NCBI GenBank assembly: GCA_017990865.1
Contig: JAGNNB010000105.1
Coordinates: 1-8,900, forward strand
Direction: 5' to 3'
Source: Lysobacteraceae bacterium
Lineage (GTDB): Bacteria > Pseudomonadota > Gammaproteobacteria > Xanthomonadales > Xanthomonadaceae
Length of the DNA stretch: 8,900 nucleotides
Below are positions 5,643 to 8,900 of the stretch, piece after piece. The first letter of the stretch is position 1. Each line of letters starts with the position of its first letter. The translations under genes were made by a program, and so were the position numbers. The notes beneath the pieces were generated by a model. It was not told where the DNA came from, searched no databases, and saw only the letters and a list, made by a program, of their open reading frames with translations.

Positions 5643-5800
5643 TAGCAGGCTGTTGAAAAACAGCCTGCTAGCGCAGCCAAGGATGGCTGCGACGACGAAG
5701 CGAGCGCGTAAGCGCTTGATTCGTCGGGAGCAAGTCCGGACATGTGCCGGACTTGCGACTTGAAAAACGATCTGGATGATCGTTTTTCAACAACCTGCTA
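5643..5800. mobile_element. MITE-like element with 19-bp terminal inverted repeats
   Basis: The ends TAGCAGGCTGTTGAAAAAC (5643-5661) and GTTTTTCAACAACCTGCTA (5782-5800) are inverted repeats with one mismatch. Between and including them lie consecutive hairpins: 5643-5670 (12-bp perfect stem, GAAA loop), 5672-5691 (8-bp stem, AGGA loop), 5693-5726 (7-bp outer stem), 5730-5756 (10-bp stem), 5760-5790 (13-bp perfect stem). There is no open reading frame for a transposase, so it would be non-autonomous. If the mobile part is CAGG...CCTG, it is bordered by TTAG and CTAG, both fitting the YTAR target of IS5-type elements; that is a weak inference. It separates DUF1289 from nudL, and its hairpins could also affect transcripts of those genes. 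Confidence 0.65.
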
Positions 5801-5809
5801 GACCGCAGC

Positions 5810-6043
5810 TCACGCGTGCGACGACGCGAGCCCGCCGTCGGTCGATCGCGCTTCGCGATCGGGCAACACCACGTTCATGATGTGCAAGCGCTGTTCCTGG
5901 CTCATGTCCAGCCAATCGCAGATTTCGTCCGCGGTGCGCAGGCAGCCGTCGCAATAGCCGGCGGGATCGAGCGTGCAGACGCCGATGCAGGGCGTGAGCA
6001 CCGCGCGGACCGGCGCGGGCGGCGGATGATCGCTCATCGCCAT
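5810..6043 (-). CDS. DUF1289 small four-cysteine protein
   Basis: A 77-aa protein of the DUF1289 family, whose biochemical function is not established. The core VLTPCIGVCTLDPAGYCDGCLRTADEICDWLDMSQEQRLHIMNVVL (about residues 15-60) carries Cys19-x3-Cys23-x7-Cys31-x2-Cys34. This spacing suggests a small zinc or iron-sulfur knuckle followed by a helix. The ends are variable and disordered (Pro-rich N-terminus). I chose the ATG at 6043 because GGAGG lies 7 bases upstream; the second ATG at 6037 is also possible. It is on the same strand as the FKBP gene upstream, from which it is separated by about 200 bases with two hairpins, so it probably has its own promoter. It ends 9 bases before the MITE-like element. 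Confidence 0.88.
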   Translation of the reverse strand: MAMSDHPPPAPVRAVLTPCIGVCTLDPAGYCDGCLRTADEICDWLDMSQEQRLHIMNVVLPDREARSTDGGLASSHA

Positions 6044-6132
6044 TCGGCCTCCTCCCTTTTGCTGCGGCGAACCGCATTGTCGCCTCTGCGCGCGCCCGTT
6101 GCGCGCGGGAATCGTTTGCGGTCGCACAGCGA

Positions 6133-6229
6133 AACGGCCCGCCGGGAGGCGAGCCGTTCGTGAGATGCGGGTGCGATGCGGTCCATGCTAGGCGGCTACA
6201 CGCAACGAGCGCCGGCCAACGGCCAGCGC
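6133..6229 (-). terminator. Two hairpins downstream of the FKBP gene
   Basis: On the minus strand, 11 bases past the FKBP stop, GCGCTGGCC-GTT-GGCCGGCGC (6229-6209) forms a 9-bp stem with one G-T pair. Further on, AACGGC...GCCGTT (6158-6133) forms a 6-bp stem, with an inner CGCC/GGCG stem after a single mismatch. Neither is followed by a real U-tract, so intrinsic termination is plausible but not certain. Confidence 0.4.
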
Positions 6230-6240
6230 CCGCGTTGGGC

Positions 6241-6954
6241 TTACTTGAAGCTCACCAGCTTGACGTCGAACACGACGGCCTGATTGGCCATCTCGCCGGC
6301 TTCGATGGTGGTGCCGTAGGCGGCATTGCCCGGCATCACCACTTCCCAGCGCGCGCCGTTGGGCATCAGTTGCAGCGCTTCGCGCAGGCCGGCCAGCGGA
6401 ATTTCGCTGACCTTGATCGTGACCGGACCGGCCGGCTGGTTCGGAGCGGCCTGGGCGGTGTCGACGATCACGCGACCATCGGGCAGCGTGCCTTTGTACG
6501 AAATCTGGACCTGACTGGCCTGGGTCGGCTTCGCGCCGCTGCCGGCTTCGATCACACGGTACTGCACGCCGCTCGCCAGGGTCTTGACCCCGCCCTTGCC
6601 CTTGTTCTGGGCCATGAAGGTGTCGCTCTTGGTCTTGTTTTCGGCGGCCAGCTTGTCGAATTCGGCTTTGGCTTTGGCCGACAAGCGCTTCTGCATGTTT
6701 TCGATCGACTGACCGAGCTGTTCGGCCGGCACAGCCGGATCTTTCTTGGCCACGGCGTCTTGCAGCGCCTTGATCACGGTGGCGACGTCGATTTGCTCGC
6801 CGCGCGCCTGGAGACGGGCGATGTCGATGCCGGTCTTGAATCCGATGGCATAGCTGAGCTTGCCTTTTTCGGACGTGGTGTCCTGCGCGCTCACGGCACC
6901 GGCGGTGAGGGTCAACGCCGCGAGCGTGGCGGCAACGAGCAAACGCAACTTCAT
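6241..6954 (-). CDS. Exported FKBP-type peptidyl-prolyl cis-trans isomerase
   Basis: A periplasmic folding factor of the FkpA/Mip class, 237 aa: signal peptide (MKLRLLVAATLAALTLTAG..., cleavage likely after VSA at 23), an N-terminal helical dimerisation domain (about 28-115, KLSYAIGFKTGIDI to the Lys/Ala-rich helix), and an FKBP domain (about 125-237). In the FKBP domain, VQISYKGTLPDG (149-160), EALQLMPNGARWEVVMPG (192-209), Tyr213 in AAYG and VVFDVKLVSF are conserved. Two active-site features differ from typical FKBPs: the VFDS loop reads RVIVDT, and the Trp in the PGW motif is Leu190 (PLAGLREAL). Prolyl isomerase activity may therefore be low, while chaperone activity could remain. The start fits the signal peptide, with GGAG about 10 bases upstream. 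It is divergent from the hydratase gene at 7278. Confidence 0.92.
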   Translation of the reverse strand: MKLRLLVAATLAALTLTAGAVSAQDTTSEKGKLSYAIGFKTGIDIARLQARGEQIDVATVIKALQDAVAKKDPAVPAEQLGQSIENMQKRLSAKAKAEFDKLAAENKTKSDTFMAQNKGKGGVKTLASGVQYRVIEAGSGAKPTQASQVQISYKGTLPDGRVIVDTAQAAPNQPAGPVTIKVSEIPLAGLREALQLMPNGARWEVVMPGNAAYGTTIEAGEMANQAVVFDVKLVSFK

Positions 6955-7277
6955 TCGAATGAATCTCCGGGGAGGTCTGCCGGGGAGCCGGCATGGGTGG
7001 AGCGGCGACGCCGCTCCGGTCGTGGAACTTTGGACGTGGAGGCTTGAAGCGGATGAATCTTGAAGCGACCGACGATGGGCGGCGGAGCGCTTCAGACAGG
7101 TCCGGCCTATGGGGCCGGAAAACAGCGCGTTAGGATACTGTCCACGGCGCGCGACCGCCACCGCCGACGGCCTTTCCGACCCCCGGCCGGCGCGCAAGTT
7201 CCCGCCTGGATCGCCACCGTTCATCCGAACACGCTCTCCCGACGCCTTCTCCCCCTGCCCTCCAAGACGCCCACGCC
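6955..7277. other. 323-base divergent intergenic region between FKBP and enoyl-CoA hydratase
   Basis: I find no convincing gene here. It contains the upstream control regions of both genes. Two clean hairpins stand out: GGAGCGGC-GAC-GCCGCTCC (6999-7017), in what would be the FKBP leader, and TCCGGCC-TATGG-GGCCGGA (7101-7119). A TAGGAT box near 7131 is a poor -10 candidate for the hydratase direction. The in-frame minus-strand extension of the FKBP frame through this region is Arg/Ser-rich and lies before a clear signal peptide, so I read it as non-coding. Confidence 0.5.
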
Positions 7278-8069
7278 ATGACCGACGCCGCCCCCTCGCC
7301 CCTGCTCATCGCCGATACGGGCGCCATCCGCCGTATCGCGGTCAATCGCCCCGAGCGCCTGAACGCCCTGGACGCAGCCACACTCGACGCCCTGCACGCC
7401 GCCTTCGATGCCGCAGCCGCCGACCCGGCCGTGCGCGTGGTAGTGCTGACCGGCACCGGTCCCAAAGCCTTCGTCGCCGGGGCCGATATCGCGCAAATGA
7501 ACAGGCTCACCCCGGTCGAGGGCCGCGATTTCTCACTGCGCGGCCAGCGGATGATGCGGCGCCTGGAAAAAATGCCGAAGCCGGTGATCGCGATGGTCAA
7601 CGGCTTCGCGCTGGGCGGCGGCCTGGAACTTGCGATGGCCTGCCATCTGCGCATCGCCGCCGACACCGCGAAAGTGGGCCAGCCGGAAATCAATCTCGGC
7701 CTGATTCCCGGCTTCGGCGGCACCCAGCGGTTGTTGCGCCTGTGCGGCCGCGCCGCGACGCTGGAACTGTGTCTGCTCGGCGCGCCGATCGACGCCGCCC
7801 GCGCCTTCGCCCTGGGCATCGTCAACCGCGTGGTGCCCGCCGCCGATCTCGAAGCCGAAACGATGAAGATGGCCGAGCAATTGGCCAACGCCGCGCCCCT
7901 CGCGCTGCGCGGCATGCTCGACTGCGTGAACGTCGGCGGCGAATGCGGACTGGAGGAAGGCCTCGAATACGAATCCGCGCAGTTCGGTCTGGTGTTCTCC
8001 ACCGACGATATGCGCGAGGGCACCGGCGCGTTCCTGGAACGGCGCAAACCGACGTTTGTCGGCAAGTGA
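7278..8069 (+). CDS. Enoyl-CoA hydratase (crotonase)
   Basis: Predicted to hydrate trans-2-enoyl-CoA to 3-hydroxyacyl-CoA in beta-oxidation or a related acyl-CoA pathway; cytoplasmic, 263 aa, the usual length. Motifs in order: NRPERLNALD (23-32), the first oxyanion motif AFVAGADI (64-71), VNGFALGGGLELAMACHLRIA (107-127) with catalytic Glu117, and GQPEINLGLIPGFGGTQRL (134-152) with catalytic Glu137. Both catalytic glutamates of true hydratases are present, in contrast to the isomerase at 2355. The C-terminus has the usual FLERRKPTFVGK ending. The ATG at 7278 gives the expected start; no Shine-Dalgarno is obvious. It is followed after 10 bases by the M48-like gene, so the two are probably co-transcribed. 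The preferred chain length or substrate cannot be read from sequence. Confidence 0.93.
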   Translation: MTDAAPSPLLIADTGAIRRIAVNRPERLNALDAATLDALHAAFDAAAADPAVRVVVLTGTGPKAFVAGADIAQMNRLTPVEGRDFSLRGQRMMRRLEKMPKPVIAMVNGFALGGGLELAMACHLRIAADTAKVGQPEINLGLIPGFGGTQRLLRLCGRAATLELCLLGAPIDAARAFALGIVNRVVPAADLEAETMKMAEQLANAAPLALRGMLDCVNVGGECGLEEGLEYESAQFGLVFSTDDMREGTGAFLERRKPTFVGK

Positions 8070-8079
8070 AGTCGAGAAC

Positions 8080-8829
8080 ATGACGACGACTCGTCTCTTG
8101 CGCCGAATCGCTTCGCGACGACCGGGCGCACTCGGGAGCCGGTTCGCGCTGATGGCATGCCTCTCGATCGCCGTCTTGCCGTGTCTGGCGGGTCGGAATT
8201 TGCAGTCGATCAGCCCGCAACAACTCAACGCCATCTCCAAGAAAGCGTTCGAAGAATCGAAATCGAGATACGCACTGATCGAATCCGGCCCCTTGTTCGA
8301 CCGGGCGCAGTGTCTGATGCGCGATCTCGCCAAGCACGCCGGTACGCCGCCTCAAGGGACGGAGTGGGAAATCGTCGTCGCCGAAGACTCCCGGGCGAAT
8401 GCGTCATCGCTTGCGGGCGGCAAACTCATGCTGTTCTCCGGCGTCGAAAGCATCGCGCCCAGTCGCGACGACATGGCCTTCGTGATCGCGACGCTCGTCT
8501 CGCAGGTCATGCTGGAGCAGAGCAAGGCGCGCGTCGAGCGGCAACTGGCCCGGCAAAGCGCGCTCGTCCTGCTCGGAAACCTCGGACAGAAAACTCCGCC
8601 CGAGCTGCCGCCCGAAAACGATGCGCCGGCGCTTTTGGAATCCGACCGCGCGGCGATCGCGTTGATGGCCCGCGCCGGCTACGATCCGAACGCCTCGATC
8701 CGTACCATCGAGCGCATGCGGAATCCGGCTTCGGCAACCGCTAACGATACGAGCCAAGAACGCTTGATGCAGGCCCGCACGCTTGCGCCGAACGCGACGC
8801 GAGGCTCGAATGCTCCCGCTTGCGATTGA
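8080..8829 (+). CDS. Degenerate M48-like exported protein lacking the zinc-binding motif
   Basis: A 249-aa protein with a long basic N-terminus, then a hydrophobic segment (about 22-38, FALMACLSIAVLPCLAG) that may be a signal peptide or anchor. Its middle and end resemble periplasmic M48 metalloproteases (BepA/LoiP type): EIVVAEDSRANASSLAGGKLMLFSGV (97-122) matches the strand before the active helix, and DRAAIALMARAGYDPNASIRTIERM (189-213) matches the family's C-terminal MARAGYDP segment. The catalytic helix is present in outline (DDMAFVIATLVSQVMLEQ), but HExxH is replaced by TLVSQ (138-142). The ExxAD position before residue 190 reads LLESD, so all three zinc ligands appear lost. I infer a pseudo-protease with a binding or scaffold role. 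I chose the ATG at 8080 over a TTG inside the hydratase gene; it sits 10 bases after that stop. The family call is from pattern reading and is moderately sure. Confidence 0.72.
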   Translation: MTTTRLLRRIASRRPGALGSRFALMACLSIAVLPCLAGRNLQSISPQQLNAISKKAFEESKSRYALIESGPLFDRAQCLMRDLAKHAGTPPQGTEWEIVVAEDSRANASSLAGGKLMLFSGVESIAPSRDDMAFVIATLVSQVMLEQSKARVERQLARQSALVLLGNLGQKTPPELPPENDAPALLESDRAAIALMARAGYDPNASIRTIERMRNPASATANDTSQERLMQARTLAPNATRGSNAPACD

Positions 8830-8838
8830 GGCGTGCGA

Positions 8839-8900
8839 ATGACCGCCACCGAATCCGCATGCCTTCTGTGTCGCGATATGCAGTTCGTTGCGCTCTTCGA
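8839..8900 (+). CDS. Start of a further gene, cut by the window end
   Basis: An ATG at 8839 preceded by GAGG seven bases upstream opens a frame, MTATESACLLCRDMQFVALF, that is still open at the window end. It starts 9 bases after the M48-like gene, so it is probably the third gene of the hydratase run. Only 20 codons are visible. A CxxC pair (Cys8, Cys11) is seen, but no family can be assigned. Confidence 0.5.
   Translation, partial: MTATESACLLCRDMQFVALF

Noticed and set aside
4408..5763. A 451-codon plus-strand open frame opposite sseA and nudL
   Set aside because: It is the longest frame by length but is composed of Arg/His/Ala-rich low-complexity sequence, spans two real antisense genes and runs into the MITE-like element.
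3132..5800. Genomic island or defence cassette built on arsC and the mobile-like repeats
   Set aside because: There is no integrase, transposase or tRNA boundary, and codon use looks like that of the neighbouring housekeeping genes.
7130..8158. Long minus-strand frame opposite the enoyl-CoA hydratase
   Set aside because: Shadow of the hydratase gene; Ser/Arg/Ala-rich with no recognisable domain.

Overview
The window is GC-rich DNA with dense, short-spaced genes. Its gene content (UvrA with a lysine-rich tail, PCu(A)C chaperone, DUF1289 protein, two-domain periplasmic FKBP, SseA, NudL) and its GTAG-headed palindromic repeats suggest a gammaproteobacterium of the Xanthomonadaceae/Lysobacteraceae type, such as Lysobacter, Luteimonas or Stenotrophomonas. 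The assignment rests on recognised protein families and repeat style, not on a search.

Layout. Bases 2-1162 (+): the 3' end of uvrA, then a small hotdog-fold thioesterase. Bases 1178-2304 (-): an unrecognised 185-aa protein convergent with the thioesterase, and upstream of it a PCu(A)C-type periplasmic copper chaperone. Bases 2355-3131 (+): a crotonase-fold protein that looks like a delta3,delta2-enoyl-CoA isomerase, divergent from the copper chaperone. Bases 3132-3502: a repeat-rich gap between the convergent 3' ends of the isomerase and arsC. It holds six palindromic SMAG/REP-like units and a duplicated, degraded piece of the flanking gene ends. Bases 3503-5571 (-): a three-gene run in the order NudL-type CoA pyrophosphatase, 3-mercaptopyruvate sulfurtransferase (ATGA overlap), arsenate reductase. 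Bases 5643-5800: a 158-bp MITE-like element with 19-bp terminal inverted repeats, made almost wholly of hairpins. Bases 5810-6954 (-): a DUF1289 four-cysteine protein and a secreted FKBP-type prolyl isomerase. Bases 7278-8900 (+): an enoyl-CoA hydratase, a degenerate M48-like exported protein that lacks the zinc-binding residues, and the first 20 codons of another gene.

How the genes fit together. Most are housekeeping or stress-related: DNA repair, fatty-acid oxidation (isomerase plus hydratase), CoA/thiol/arsenic chemistry (nudL-sseA-arsC), and envelope protein folding and metal delivery (FKBP, PCu(A)C). I see no defence system, prophage, CRISPR array or biosynthetic cluster. The most unusual material is non-coding (the duplicated repeat block and the hairpin-rich element), plus the M48-like protein that has lost its HExxH motif.
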